A stretch of 64,000 bases of DNA from positions 21,127-85,126 of the forward strand of contig NZ_CCEJ010000013.1 in the NCBI RefSeq assembly GCF_000750955.1, given 5' to 3'. Both the position numbers and the translations under genes were made by a program. The notes under the pieces are model-generated. The model was not told where the DNA came from, did no database searches, and saw only the letters and a program-made list of their open reading frames with translations. This document shows positions 1 through 9,480 of the stretch, piece by piece. Every line of letters starts with the position of its first letter. Within the stretch, counting starts at the first letter, position 1. The DNA is from Criblamydia sequanensis CRIB-18. Lineage in GTDB: Bacteria; Chlamydiota; Chlamydiia; Chlamydiales; Criblamydiaceae.

Positions 1-2975
1 AGCAAGGCTATGACCTTGAAGTGGGTGCCGGAACTTTTAACCCGGCCACTTTTTTACGCTGTCTTGGGCCGGAACCTTATTCAGCAGCTTATGTTGAACC
101 TTCAAGAAGACCAACAGACGGCCGCTACGGCACAAATCCAAACCGTGTGCAGCACTATTTTCAATATCAGGTCATGATGAAGCCCTCTCCGCAAAATTTG
201 CAAGAGCTCTACTTGCAATCTCTTGAAGCTATCGGGTTTGATCTAAAAGAACATGACATACGTTTTGTTCATGATGACTGGGAATCCCCCACCCTTGGCG
301 CTTCAGGTCTTGGCTGGGAAGTTTGGATGGACGGGATGGAGGTAACTCAATTCACCTATTTTCAAAACTGCGGCGGCTTATCTTTAAAGCCTGTAACAGG
401 TGAGATCACTTATGGTCTTGAAAGACTTGCCCTCTATATTCAAAAAGTCGACAGCATCTTCGATATCAAGTGGAATGACACTTTAACCTACGGCGATATC
501 TATTTTCGCAATGAAGTCGAATGGACAACTTATAACTTTGAAGCCTCCTCGAATGAGATGTGGTTTAAACATTTTGAAGATTATGAAAAAGAGAGTAAGA
601 ATTGTTTAAAACACGGCCTTGTTATCCCAGCTTATGATTTCGTTATGAAAGCCTCGCATGCCTTTAATATGTTGGATGCAAGAGGAGTGATTTCAGTCAC
701 CGAACGGACAGGCTATATAGCAAGAGTTCGCTCTCTTGCTTGCGAAGTTGCGAAAGCTTATGTAAAAAGCCGGGAAGAGCAAGGGTTCCCCCTTATTAAA
801 AATGGAGTCGAACCCCCTATAGAGAGAACCACTTTTCAAGACTTGGATGATGAATTAATTGAGGCTAAGCCCACTAAAAAAGAAGATTTTCTTCTTGAAA
901 TAGGCTCTGAAGAGCTGCCTGCTTCTTTTGTAACAACAGGCTGCATCAATTTAGAGCGATTAATAAGAAATCTCTTAACAAAAGAATCGATTCCTTTTGA
1001 TGAAATCGAGATGTATGGAACTCCAAGAAGAATTACAGCTGTTGTGAAAGGCCTTGCTATGGCAAAGCCTTCTCAGGAAGAGGAAAGGCGCGGGCCGGCA
1101 GTTGAGGTAGCTTTTAACGAAAAGGGTCAGTTAACTCCCGCAGGGCTTGGTTTTTTCCGCTCAATCAAAAAGGAACCTGCCCATCTTTCTGACATTAAAG
1201 AGGGCAAGGAGAAAGATCTTTCAATTAGAGAACAAAGCGGCAAGGATTATCTTTTTGCCAACCTTAAAACCGAGGGAAGATCTACCGCTCTCATCCTTTT
1301 TGAGCATCTGCCCGACCTTATTTTAAATGTTGACTTCCCGAAGAAAATGCGCTGGTCGGATCTAGACATTGCCTACGCAAGGCCTCTTCGCTGGATAGTC
1401 GCTCTATTCGGCAAGCACGTGATCCCCTTTCAAATCGGCAATATTACAGCTTCAAGAAACTCTTTTGGACATAGCCAGCTTTGCCCTTGGGACTTTGCCC
1501 TTCTAAAAGCCCAAGATTATTTCCATCTGCTCAAGAATCATAAAGTAATTCCGGACATAACTGAAAGAAAGAGTGTGATCGAGAAAAAATTAGACGAGTT
1601 AGAGAAGTCTCATACCTGTCAAATCCTAGCCCGTGAAAAAGTCTTGGAGGAAGTGGCAAATCTGACAGAATGGCCTGAGCTTATTGTTGGAAGCTTTGAT
1701 GCTAACTTTCTCAAAGTTCCGAAAGAAGTTCTTATTTCAGAAATGGTGGAGCATCAAAAGTACTTTCCGATGGAAAAACCTGATGGCACTTTAAAAAATC
1801 AATTCGTCATTACGGCGAACACAAAACCTTCCCCAAAAATTAAGGAAGGGAATGAAAGGGCCTTATCTCCAAGATTGGCGGACGGCCTTGCCCTTTATGA
1901 CCTTGATGTCAAAGTTTCTTTAGACTCTTTTATTGAAAAGCTTAAGAGCATTACTTTCCAAAAAGACCTAGGGACAGTTTACGACAAAACCGAAAGGCTC
2001 ATTAAGCATGGGAAACTTTTACAAAAATTACTTAAAATCAGCACTCCTGAAAAAATAGAGAGAGCCGCTACCCTTTCTAAATGCGATATCCCATCAAAAA
2101 TGATTTATGAATTTCCTGAGCTGCAAGGGTACATGGGACGCTATTATGCTCTCGCCCATAAAGAAGATCCGGAAGTTGCTGACAGCATTGAAGAGCACTG
2201 GCGTCCAAGAGGCGAAGGCGGGGAGCTTCCCAAGACTGAAACAGGTATTCTTTTAAGCCTTGCTGAAAAGTTTGACAATTTGGTTGGTTTCTCTCTGATA
2301 GGCATAAAAGCCACCTCATCAAGCGACCCGTATGCCCTTAGAAGACAAGCCTTCGGCATCATCAAAATCATTATCGACAATCAATTTAATCTACCTCTGA
2401 AAACTGTTTTAGAAGGGATCATGAAACATTTTCCTCAATCGATTTACAAAGGAAAGGAAGAAAGTTTAAAAGAGCTTGAAGAGTTTTTTGTGGCTCGTGT
2501 TAAGACTGTTTTTCTCGATTATGATGTAAGTAAAGATGAAGTGGAAGCTTCCCTATCGGGCGGTATCGATGACATTTTTGACACATTTTGCAAGGTAAAG
2601 GCTCTCCACTCCTTTAGGGCGCAAGAAGATAAGTTTACCAAGCTCTATGAAGTTTATAGAAGAGCTAAAGGACAGATTGGAAAAGAAAACTTCCAAAATT
2701 TCTCTGAGTCCCTGCTTGTAGAACATGCGGAGAAAGAGCTCCACCACCACTTGGCGCTCTCTGAAAAACCTTTCACGGAGGCTCTTGAAAGGCATGCTTA
2801 TGACCAAGCTTATCTTCTAATTTCAGATATTCAGCCGCACCTTGCCAAACTATTTGATGAAGTTAAGATTCTTTCGGATGACTCAAAAATTAGAGCAAAT
2901 CGAATTGCCCTTCTAAAAAGAGTCTTTGATCGATTCTTCCTTCTTCTAGACTTCGGTAAAATTCGGGTCGAATAA
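1..2975 (+). CDS. glyQS: Glycyl-tRNA synthetase, fused alpha+beta chains (5' end cut by window)
   Basis: Charges tRNA-Gly with glycine in the cytoplasm. The alpha part is recognised from GAGT...[46 protein letters not shown] and [11 protein letters not shown]; the beta part begins near residue 290 with [15 protein letters not shown] and runs to the C-terminal anticodon-binding region. Bacteria usually encode the two chains separately; a single fused chain is typical of chlamydiae. The frame is open to the window edge (QGYDLE lies upstream of the GTG at 21, which is an internal Val codon), so roughly 30 N-terminal residues are outside the window. A hairpin follows the stop. Degenerate copies of the last part of this gene recur downstream at 3983 and 5229. 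Confidence 0.97.
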   Translation, partial: QGYDLEVGAGTFNPATFLRCLGPEPYSAAYVEPSRRPTDGRYGTNPNRVQHYFQYQVMMKPSPQNLQELYLQSLEAIGFDLKEHDIRFVHDDWESPTLGASGLGWEVWMDGMEVTQFTYFQNCGGLSLKPVTGEITYGLERLALYIQKVDSIFDIKWNDTLTYGDIYFRNEVEWTTYNFEASSNEMWFKHFEDYEKESKNCLKHGLVIPAYDFVMKASHAFNMLDARGVISVTERTGYIARVRSLACEVAKAYVKSREEQGFPLIKNGVEPPIERTTFQDLDDELIEAKPTKKEDFLLEIGSEELPASFVTTGCINLERLIRNLLTKESIPFDEIEMYGTPRRITAVVKGLAMAKPSQEEERRGPAVEVAFNEKGQLTPAGLGFFRSIKKEPAHLSDIKEGKEKDLSIREQSGKDYLFANLKTEGRSTALILFEHLPDLILNVDFPKKMRWSDLDIAYARPLRWIVALFGKHVIPFQIGNITASRNSFGHSQLCPWDFALLKAQDYFHLLKNHKVIPDITERKSVIEKKLDELEKSHTCQILAREKVLEEVANLTEWPELIVGSFDANFLKVPKEVLISEMVEHQKYFPMEKPDGTLKNQFVITANTKPSPKIKEGNERALSPRLADGLALYDLDVKVSLDSFIEKLKSITFQKDLGTVYDKTERLIKHGKLLQKLLKISTPEKIERAATLSKCDIPSKMIYEFPELQGYMGRYYALAHKEDPEVADSIEEHWRPRGEGGELPKTETGILLSLAEKFDNLVGFSLIGIKATSSSDPYALRRQAFGIIKIIIDNQFNLPLKTVLEGIMKHFPQSIYKGKEESLKELEEFFVARVKTVFLDYDVSKDEVEASLSGGIDDIFDTFCKVKALHSFRAQEDKFTKLYEVYRRAKGQIGKENFQNFSESLLVEHAEKELHHHLALSEKPFTEALERHAYDQAYLLISDIQPHLAKLFDEVKILSDDSKIRANRIALLKRVFDRFFLLLDFGKIRVE

Positions 2976-2984
2976 ATTAACTAA

Positions 2985-3015
2985 GAGCATGAATTTATTT
3001 TATTAATTCATGCTC
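2985..3015 (+). terminator. Hairpin after glyQS, possible terminator
   Basis: Perfect 11-bp inverted repeat GAGCATGAATT / AATTCATGCTC around a 9-nt AT loop, 10 bases after the glyQS stop. There is no clear T-run after it, so termination is inferred. Degenerate copies of this same hairpin occur near 4214-4245 and 5264-5291, each attached to a glyQS-tail remnant. Confidence 0.6.
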
Positions 3016-3124
3016 CTATCTGCCATTTATAAAATCTTAACATTACAATGTTTAAATTTAACTTTTGAGTAGTCTGTAGAATTATTTTAAGTTAATCGCT
3101 TTAAAAAGGGAAAAAAGGATTTCT

Positions 3125-3982
3125 ATGAATAATCCGGTTAATCTCTCTACTCCTGCGCTTCAGAATATGCCAGCTGAGCTACAAGTTCACATTTTTAAAA
3201 AGCTAAGCGAGGTTGATTTATCTATTATGGGGCTTACTTGTAACCAATTTAATAGTTTTTTAGAGAATTTTATTTGGGAAAACAAGTTACCTAAAGCCTC
3301 TCAAACCCAAACTCAAAATTTATCGAAGAAGACACAAGTTTTGAATTACTATCAAAGTTACTGTCAATATTTTGCTTCAAAATATCCAGCTCTAAAAGAA
3401 CAAGCGTTACCTACTGTTTTCGAACAAAAAAACCGAACTGATGAGTTTCTTAAGAACATTTTTAACAGCCAAATTAAAAAAAATCACCAACGAGCGATTA
3501 AACTAGTTAGTAACTTGATAGATGAGAAGCCGGAGCTTATAAATTTGGTTGCGAATGTCCTATCTGATGTTCATTCCCCCGAAATTGATACTTTAAAATC
3601 TTATATAATTCTTAAGTCTGTAAGAAATTGCCCACATCAATCTTTGAATCTTATTAAGAAAATGAATCTTATTATTAAAGAATTTACACCGGATTGTAAA
3701 ATGAATTTATTGACAGAAGCAGTCCGGTATGCTCCTTCTTTACTAGAGTTTTTTATTCAGCAAGAAGCTAAGCCTGACTGGACGGCGCTCACTACTGCTG
3801 CCAAATATAACCCCTCTTTAATTCCAAGCTTACTTAAAGCCGGAGCTGTTCCCAATATATGGGTATTAATAGCTATAGCTCAGCATTCGGAAGAATATAT
3901 AGAAATCATTTCAAACCTCTTATTAGCTCAAGGCGTCGATTCAAACCTTATCGAAGAGACCCTTACATCAGCCACCGCTTAA
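3125..3982 (+). CDS. F-box domain protein A (putative host-directed effector)
   Basis: A 285-aa protein with an N-terminal F-box at about residues 14-50 (MPAELQVHIFKKL...DLSIMGLTCNQFNSFL). F-boxes bind Skp1 in eukaryotic SCF ubiquitin ligases; bacteria lack SCF, so a role inside the host cell is inferred. The C-terminal half has weak ankyrin-like units (SLLEFFIQQEAKPDWTALT, SLIPSLLKAGAVPN) that could be the substrate-binding part. It has no signal peptide or TM segment; a type III secretion signal cannot be judged. It is paralogous to the genes at 4481 and 5386, which share the F-box and the conserved Y..YCQYF...YP.LKE....FEQK.RTDEFL stretch. A purine-rich stretch (AAAAAAGGA) precedes the ATG. 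The glyQS-tail repeat begins at its stop codon. Confidence 0.85.
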   Translation: MNNPVNLSTPALQNMPAELQVHIFKKLSEVDLSIMGLTCNQFNSFLENFIWENKLPKASQTQTQNLSKKTQVLNYYQSYCQYFASKYPALKEQALPTVFEQKNRTDEFLKNIFNSQIKKNHQRAIKLVSNLIDEKPELINLVANVLSDVHSPEIDTLKSYIILKSVRNCPHQSLNLIKKMNLIIKEFTPDCKMNLLTEAVRYAPSLLEFFIQQEAKPDWTALTTAAKYNPSLIPSLLKAGAVPNIWVLIAIAQHSEEYIEIISNLLLAQGVDSNLIEETLTSATA

Positions 3983-4245
3983 ATTCCAAAATTTCTCTGA
4001 GTCCCAGCTTTTAGAGCATGCTCGAAAAAGAGCTCCACCATCATTTGGAATAAATCTTAAAAGCCGTTTACGTACCTTCTTGAAAGCATGCTTATGAACA
4101 AACCTATCTTCTGATTTCAGATATAAGAGCCGCATCTTACCCAACTATTTGACGTTAAGATTCTTTCGGATGACTCAAAAATTAGAGCGAATCGCCGCTT
4201 TATAAGTCTTCCTGGAAGCTGGATTATTAATAAATTCATGCTTCA
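3983..4245 (+). pseudogene. Decayed duplicate of the glyQS 3' end plus its hairpin
   Basis: Starting directly after the stop codon of F-box gene A, the sequence follows the coding sequence of the glyQS C-terminus (about 2693 onward) with many substitutions and indels. The clearest block is 35 identical bases (4154-4188 versus 2862-2896). It ends in a degenerate version of the post-glyQS hairpin (TTAATAAATTCATGCTT). No reading frame survives. This fits tandem duplication of a unit made of the glyQS tail plus an F-box gene, followed by decay of the unselected glyQS part. The rest of this 498-bp gap (4246-4480) is very AT-rich; I see no gene in it, only the presumed promoter region of the next gene. 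Confidence 0.88.
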
Positions 4246-4480
4246 TTTTCTATGATCACAAACATAATATTAAATACCATTAATAGTAAAACTTTTCTTT
4301 TAGTAATAAAAGATCGTTTTAATTAGTATAATCACCTGAAGTTTTACTTATTTTAATATTTGGTAACATTAAAGCAGAATAATTAATTAGAGCATGAAAA
4401 CAAATTTACGATTCACTTTTCAAAAATGAGAGTAATTACTAGAATTACGTTAATTTTTTAATTAAAAATAGGATTTTAAA

Positions 4481-5202
4481 ATGAATAGCATACATGAAGC
4501 TTCACCTCTTCAAAGCTTACCGCTAGAATTACAAGTGGCCATTTGTTCGTACCTTAAGGACATAGACCTTGCAATCATGGAGTTAACTTGCAAACACTTT
4601 AAAGAGCTTTTAAAAGACGACCTATTTTGGAAAGAGAACACCCCGCTCAGCGCTCAATTGTACCCGACTCTCTCTGCTAAGGATAGCTTATTGAAAAACT
4701 ATCGCGACTATTGCAATTATTTTTCTGAAATATTTCCTGAGCTAAAAGAAGGGCCCTCTCTTAATGCATTCCAGAAGAAAAAGCAAACCGATGAGGTTCT
4801 AAAAAAGTCTTTTAAAGATAGATCTCACACAGAGACAGCTACTCTATTCCTAAATATTTTTTACCATAAAAAAGAACTCATAAACTTTGTTGTGGATGTT
4901 TTCTCGGATTTTAATCCTCATTAGGTAATCAGGAATTAACAATAGACATCTTGCATGCTTCGATTACTAGCGCTCCAAATACGTTTATTTCTGTAGTAAA
5001 AAAATTGAATATTAATTTTAGGGAATTCGATTTGAAAATGCAACTCTGGTTTTTAAAACAGGCAATTGGAAATAGTAAGGCTAATCCGGAATTAGTCCCA
5101 TTTCTTCTCGAAGAAGGCATAAAACCTGATGATAACTGTTTGTTAGCCGCCAGATGGAGTCCTGAGTTAATTCCAATCCTCACTGAGGCGATGAATTGTT
5201 AA
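4481..5202 (+). pseudogene. F-box protein B, broken by a one-base frameshift
   Basis: The first part (4481-4924, 147 aa) has an F-box (LPLELQVAICSYLKDIDLAIMEL) and the family block YCNYF...FPELKE; it ends at TAG 4922-4924 after FSDFNPH. Downstream, the frame one base back is open through the junction (GNQELTIDILHASITSAPNTF) and continues to 5202 with sequence matching the C-terminal half of F-box A (VKKLNINFREFDLKM..., LVPFLLEEGIKPDDN, ELIPILTEA). A single missing base near 4910-4924 explains both halves. There is no homopolymer at the site, so slippage switching is not suggested. A truncated 147-aa F-box protein could still be made; a sequencing error is the other possibility. Confidence 0.85.
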
Positions 5203-5228
5203 CTAAATTAAATGCCAAAAGCCTAATT

Positions 5229-5292
5229 TATCGGTAAAATTAGAGGTGAATAGTTAATTTGAAAGCATGAGTTTAATAATAAATTCATACTT
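5229..5292 (+). pseudogene. Second, shorter remnant of the glyQS tail and hairpin
   Basis: TCGGTAAAATT at 5231-5241 matches the last coding bases of glyQS (2953-2963). It is followed by a degenerate copy of the stop region and of the hairpin (AGCATGAGTTTA...TAAATTCATACT). It sits between F-box B and F-box C just as the longer remnant sits between A and B, pointing to a second round of tandem duplication. Confidence 0.72.
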
Positions 5293-5385
5293 GATTTAAA
5301 ATAAACTTTATGTTAAAATTTTAATTTAATTTTACTAATTTTTTATTTATGTAAAATAAAAATTAATCAATTTAAAAGGTTTATT

Positions 5386-6024
5386 ATGAATAATTTATCT
5401 CATATTTCGCACCTGCAATCCCTGCCGATAGAAGTGCAAACAGGAATTTGTTCCAAGCTCAAAAAAAGAGACCTCGCCATTCTTGGAGCAACTTCCAAAC
5501 ATTTTAACGGGCTTTTGGAGGACGATTTATTTTGGAAAAGCGATAAAGTTATGCCTTCTTTCCAACCCGGATCCTCTAAAAAAGACCGACTTCTTCAAAC
5601 TTACCGCGCCTATTGTCAATTTTTTAGTTCCCATTACCCTGAGCTTAAAAAAGAGGCTTCATCTAATATTTTCGAACAAAAGAAGCGAACAGATGAATTC
5701 CTTTCTAATCTTATTCAAGAGGTTGATTTCCGAGAATTCATGGGTAATATCATTTTAGAAAAGCCGGAAATTATGAATGTTGTTGACGACCTTGTTTTAA
5801 ATTTACCCCCCTCTGCTTTAGCAAATATCCTCTCAAACTCAATTAAGAACTCCCCTCAAACAAGAACCCCCCGAACCCCCCTGAATATTATAGCGGAATT
5901 AAAAATAGATTTTAAAAATTGGCCAGGACCTCTTCACGATAAAATTATGCAGGCAGCTGAACAATATAACCCAAATTTAATATTTGATCTCTATGACAGA
6001 GGGTTAGAGCCGGGTCGTCTGTAA
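5386..6024 (+). CDS. F-box domain protein C (putative host-directed effector)
   Basis: A 212-aa paralogue of the genes at 3125 and 4481. The F-box spans about residues 10-48 (LQSLPIEVQTGICSKL...DLAILGATSKHFNGLL) and is followed by the family block YRAYCQFFSSHYPELKKE and FEQKKRTDEFL. The C-terminal part is shorter than in A, with one ankyrin-like unit (YNPNLIFDLYDRGLEPG) before the stop. No TM segment. Likely function, by family only: a Skp1-binding adaptor after secretion into the host. A strong hairpin at 6053-6089 closes the cluster. Confidence 0.83.
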   Translation: MNNLSHISHLQSLPIEVQTGICSKLKKRDLAILGATSKHFNGLLEDDLFWKSDKVMPSFQPGSSKKDRLLQTYRAYCQFFSSHYPELKKEASSNIFEQKKRTDEFLSNLIQEVDFREFMGNIILEKPEIMNVVDDLVLNLPPSALANILSNSIKNSPQTRTPRTPLNIIAELKIDFKNWPGPLHDKIMQAAEQYNPNLIFDLYDRGLEPGRL

Positions 6025-6052
6025 GCTTTCCCAGGGAAAAATTGCTCTATTA

Positions 6053-6089
6053 TCAAGACTCTAAGAAGTTTTCCTTTTAGAGTCTTGAT
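6053..6089 (+). terminator. Intrinsic-terminator-like hairpin after F-box C
   Basis: Perfect 12-bp stem TCAAGACTCTAA / TTAGAGTCTTGA with a 13-nt loop, 28 bases after the stop. A T-run (AATTTTTT) follows only about 15 bases later, so it is not a textbook terminator. Confidence 0.6.
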
Positions 6090-6254
6090 GTGTCCAAAAG
6101 AAAAATTTTTTCAGAACAATCACATTTATAGTCTTGGTTTCCCATTAGATATTCATTTTCTTAACAAAACCTTTACACATAATCATTTTTATTAAAACCG
6201 ATTATTTGTTACTATCTTACTTTTTTAATTTAAAAATTTAAAATTAGGATAATT

Positions 6255-7286
6255 ATGCCATCCATTACAGTAATAAATAATATCACTGACGTTAGTCATT
6301 TGAGAGACGCTGTTTCGTGTAAAAGTTTGGGAAGTCTAGTTGATGCCAAGGGGAACGCCCTAAAAGCCGACCATAAAGGAAATCAATATCGAATCGTCGC
6401 CAAAAAGGAAAGATCGACGACTTTCTTTGAGAAAATGCTTATTGCCTTAGCGTTGCTTTCTTCTCTTGGGCTTGCTCTCATTCATAAGTCTTTTCGAAAG
6501 CTTATGGGAAGCCAAAAAGTCGTTAATCACTACGCCATCCGAGAGCTTTCAGATAAGCCGGATAATACCGGGTCTATGAAATTAATGGGTCATCTACCTC
6601 AAGAAATTCTTTATAAAATTTTGGGCTATTTTGACCGCCCAAATTTGCAAGCCTGCTCTAGAGTTTGCAAAGATTGGCATGACACAGCCTATGATGCGAC
6701 TCTTCTTCAAGATTTAGGAGTTGCCCCTAAAAACCTCTATGAATCTAAGAATTGGAATGAGGATTTTGGGCTAGAGGTTGATGCCACCCCACGATTAACA
6801 AACGAGCTAATACGAGAACTTAATAAAGTCTGCCCATTTTCAGGAGACGGAAGGAAAGTTTACGAAACGCATACTATTTATCTTGTTCCTAAAACTAACG
6901 GTCAGTCTCTTCCCTTCTATGAAGCACAAAAGCTTGCAAGATCAAAAAGCTTTCCTTTTCTTAGAGCCAATCCAAAAAATCCTGCCGGCGCATGTAGTAG
7001 CCAATGGATCCTAATGTATAACGGCATAGCTCCTGTATCCATAGGAAAATCCGATCCGCTAAAAGTAGAGCTTATTTTTAATGATAAAACTTTGACAGAT
7101 CTTGGTTATGAAGTTCCTGATGTTATAGAGGTCTATCTTGCATCTCTTGCTGGATATGCAAAGTCCGGAACCTATCCTTTTGAGAAAGGCGCTATTGCTT
7201 GCTGCAACGACGGTGTTATTTCCTACGCTGAAAGTATCCATGACCCAATTACTGACCAATTCAGACCCGCTGTCAAACGCTTCTAA
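6255..7286 (+). CDS. Membrane-anchored F-box protein (putative effector)
   Basis: A 343-aa protein. It has a hydrophobic segment at residues about 61-77 (MLIALALLSSLGLALIH) flanked by basic residues, then an F-box at about 112-152 (GHLPQEILYKILGYFDRPNLQACSRVCKDWHD), the most canonical F-box in the window. The C-terminal 190 residues match no family I recognise (ACSSQWILMYNGIAPV, DVIEVYLASLAGYAKSGTYPF are the most distinctive stretches). The layout suggests display of an F-box at a membrane, possibly the inclusion membrane. It is not a close copy of the F-box A/B/C family: the F-box is internal and the rest is unrelated. Confidence 0.85.
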   Translation: MPSITVINNITDVSHLRDAVSCKSLGSLVDAKGNALKADHKGNQYRIVAKKERSTTFFEKMLIALALLSSLGLALIHKSFRKLMGSQKVVNHYAIRELSDKPDNTGSMKLMGHLPQEILYKILGYFDRPNLQACSRVCKDWHDTAYDATLLQDLGVAPKNLYESKNWNEDFGLEVDATPRLTNELIRELNKVCPFSGDGRKVYETHTIYLVPKTNGQSLPFYEAQKLARSKSFPFLRANPKNPAGACSSQWILMYNGIAPVSIGKSDPLKVELIFNDKTLTDLGYEVPDVIEVYLASLAGYAKSGTYPFEKGAIACCNDGVISYAESIHDPITDQFRPAVKRF

Positions 7287-7295
7287 AAAACTTTA

Positions 7296-7322
7296 GGCAT
7301 GAGAGGAAAACCCTTTCATGCC
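7296..7322 (+). terminator. Hairpin after the membrane F-box gene
   Basis: GGCATGAGAGG paired with CCTTTCATGCC (11 pairs, one G-T) around a 5-nt loop, 10 bases after the stop codon. It lacks a clear T-tract, so terminator function is inferred from position and stem strength. Confidence 0.55.
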
Positions 7323-7464
7323 CATACCAAATCTTAACACAATCTTGTAATGTTTATTATTAAGACATGGTAAACGTGTTAAACTAAAATTTACAATTGT
7401 TAAATTAATAATTTAACTAAAAACCTTTATAATAAAAGGTATAATAGTTAAATATTGGTAAATT

Positions 7465-9480
7465 ATGGAAACTTTTGATCCTTCCGGAATAAAAGCCTCC
7501 GCCCCTAGAGAAGAAAACGAACCTCTCCTTAAGGAAAATGAACCTCTCCTTCAAGAATTACCTAAAACTCCCCTTCAAACTGCGTCATTAAAAGTGGCCT
7601 CTTTCTTTAAAGAACAAAAAGCGCGCCTTTCTACTAAAGCTTCTGAAAGTTTTGCTTGGGGTTTGAGATATTTAAGCCTTTATAAAAGAGAAGAAGGGCG
7701 AATTGAAAAAATCGCTAAAAGCGGAAAAGATGCCGAAGCTAGAAAGTCAGTTGAACAAATTGGCTTAAAAGGTCTTGCTGAGCCTGCAAATGACGAACAG
7801 AAAGAAAAAGAAGCTCTTAAAGGCAAACTTATTGAAAAATCTTTTCTTCTAGATGAGGATCATTTCTTTGGCACTGAATCTATTGTCAGACAATCTCCCA
7901 TTCCTCTTATTATAAACAGTCATGAAGCAACACTTGCTCACTTGTCAGATGAGATAGCTCATGGACGCCTATCATCCAATGATGAAAAAGTTCAATCTTT
8001 GATAGCCTATCACAGTAAGGCTCTTGCTAATGCTAAAGAGCTTGTAGAAGTTGGGATAGATTGGAGCAGCTCTAATTACTTTCGCGATCTTTTAGCTGCC
8101 CATCCCGATAAAAGCTATGAAGAAGTCATGGACCTTTACCTTTCAACCCCCATCAATTTACGTTTTCATAGCTATGATGATGAAAGTTCTAATCGGACCG
8201 GTTTTTTTAGGATCGGGGTCATCACTGATTTATCAAACGGTTGGACTAATTTAGAAGAGTTAAAAGAGTTTAAAGAGGGAAAAAAAACGGAGGAATTAAA
8301 CGCTCGTATCGCTGATTTAGCCATTAGAAAACAACCTTTAAACGAAAAGTTAGCAAAATTAGAAAAAAGTTATGAGAAGCTTTTAGATCGTCAGAAAGAA
8401 GCTTTGAAAGAATATGAATCCCTAACTGAAGGCAAAAAACAGGAAAAGCTTGGGGAAAAAATCATTTCCCTTCAGAAAAATATACACCGGGCCGGATTAT
8501 CTATAAAAGTTCTAAAGCATCAAATAGGCTCTCTTGATTATGCTCAAAAAGAGCTTAGCAATATCCCGAAGACCCTGGAAAAACGAAGGAATATTCTTCA
8601 AGACCAGTTTCTCATCCTTTTATCAAGTCAAATTAAAGAGCACCGCCACACCATAAGTTCTCTTAATACCGGAGATCCCTTTTTATTCGCTCACTTAAGT
8701 CTTTTAAATAAGGATTTGAAAATTCATGACAAAAGCGGATGGATGCACGATGAAGAAAATGAAATGCTTGACATGCAAGCCATCTTCCAAGAGTTCAAGG
8801 GTAAAACCATCCACTTTGAAGATATTAATGGTCCCTTTATTGATAAGGAAGGGAATATCCATTTACCGAAAACGTTATTAGATTCAAAAAAAGCGCCTGC
8901 ATCCCTTCAATTAAACCCGGCCTTTTTTAATGTTAGCGTTCAAAGATCCGTGATTAATAATCCTCTTCAAAGAAAGATTAACGATCAAGGATTGAAAGAC
9001 CTCGAAGCACACTTTAAAATGATGCAAAAAAAACCTGAAAACTATTTTAAGCATTTAGAGACAATAAAAACGGTTTTATCAAGGAAGAAGCTTCGACATC
9101 AGGATGCGGGAGAAATCACATTTAACCTGCTAAAAATCAACAACATCCTTTCTCTAAACTGCTTAAGCGCCAAAGACAGGACGGGGCTTGTTGCGGCAAC
9201 TGTGATCCATGATTTATTATCAGAGCGTGTGAATGAATCAAAATCGCTTTCTCCCAAGATAAAGAAACGCTTTCTAAAAAAAGAAGCCCAGGAAATGGTT
9301 GCGAAAGATAGCCCGAGTGTCCAAGCGGTCGAAGATAATACAGGGGATACTGTGTTAAAATGCTGTTTACTCTTTTTTCCGAAAGTAACTCTGCCAAATC
9401 GCGCCCTCTACAGCTTAAAACAAGGCATTGTGGCTATATCCGGAAAGAAAAAAGCGCCTCACATTACAGTTAAACACTAA
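7465..9480 (+). CDS. SopB/IpgD-like CX5R phosphatase, putative effector
   Basis: A 671-aa protein with no signal peptide. The key motif is CLSAKDRTG with Cys566 and Arg572, a CX5R(T)G P-loop close to the CKSGKDRTG of the SopB/SigD/IpgD phosphoinositide phosphatases secreted by enteric pathogens. About 80 residues upstream lies FFNVSVQRSVINNPLQ, possibly the substrate-side conserved block of such proteins. Residues about 275-390 are strongly charged and helical (probable coiled coil). The N-terminus carries a 7-residue tandem repeat, ENEPLLK/ENEPLLQ. By family it would dephosphorylate phosphoinositides or inositol phosphates in the host; substrate and secretion are inferred. A TATAAT at 7440-7445 lies 19 bases before the ATG. 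Its end overlaps the convergent gene at 9477 by 4 bases. Confidence 0.72.
   Translation: METFDPSGIKASAPREENEPLLKENEPLLQELPKTPLQTASLKVASFFKEQKARLSTKASESFAWGLRYLSLYKREEGRIEKIAKSGKDAEARKSVEQIGLKGLAEPANDEQKEKEALKGKLIEKSFLLDEDHFFGTESIVRQSPIPLIINSHEATLAHLSDEIAHGRLSSNDEKVQSLIAYHSKALANAKELVEVGIDWSSSNYFRDLLAAHPDKSYEEVMDLYLSTPINLRFHSYDDESSNRTGFFRIGVITDLSNGWTNLEELKEFKEGKKTEELNARIADLAIRKQPLNEKLAKLEKSYEKLLDRQKEALKEYESLTEGKKQEKLGEKIISLQKNIHRAGLSIKVLKHQIGSLDYAQKELSNIPKTLEKRRNILQDQFLILLSSQIKEHRHTISSLNTGDPFLFAHLSLLNKDLKIHDKSGWMHDEENEMLDMQAIFQEFKGKTIHFEDINGPFIDKEGNIHLPKTLLDSKKAPASLQLNPAFFNVSVQRSVINNPLQRKINDQGLKDLEAHFKMMQKKPENYFKHLETIKTVLSRKKLRHQDAGEITFNLLKINNILSLNCLSAKDRTGLVAATVIHDLLSERVNESKSLSPKIKKRFLKKEAQEMVAKDSPSVQAVEDNTGDTVLKCCLLFFPKVTLPNRALYSLKQGIVAISGKKKAPHITVKH

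Noticed and set aside
4905..4930. Programmed frameshift in F-box gene B
   Set aside because: No slippery heptamer, homopolymer or following pseudoknot is visible; simple mutation is more likely.
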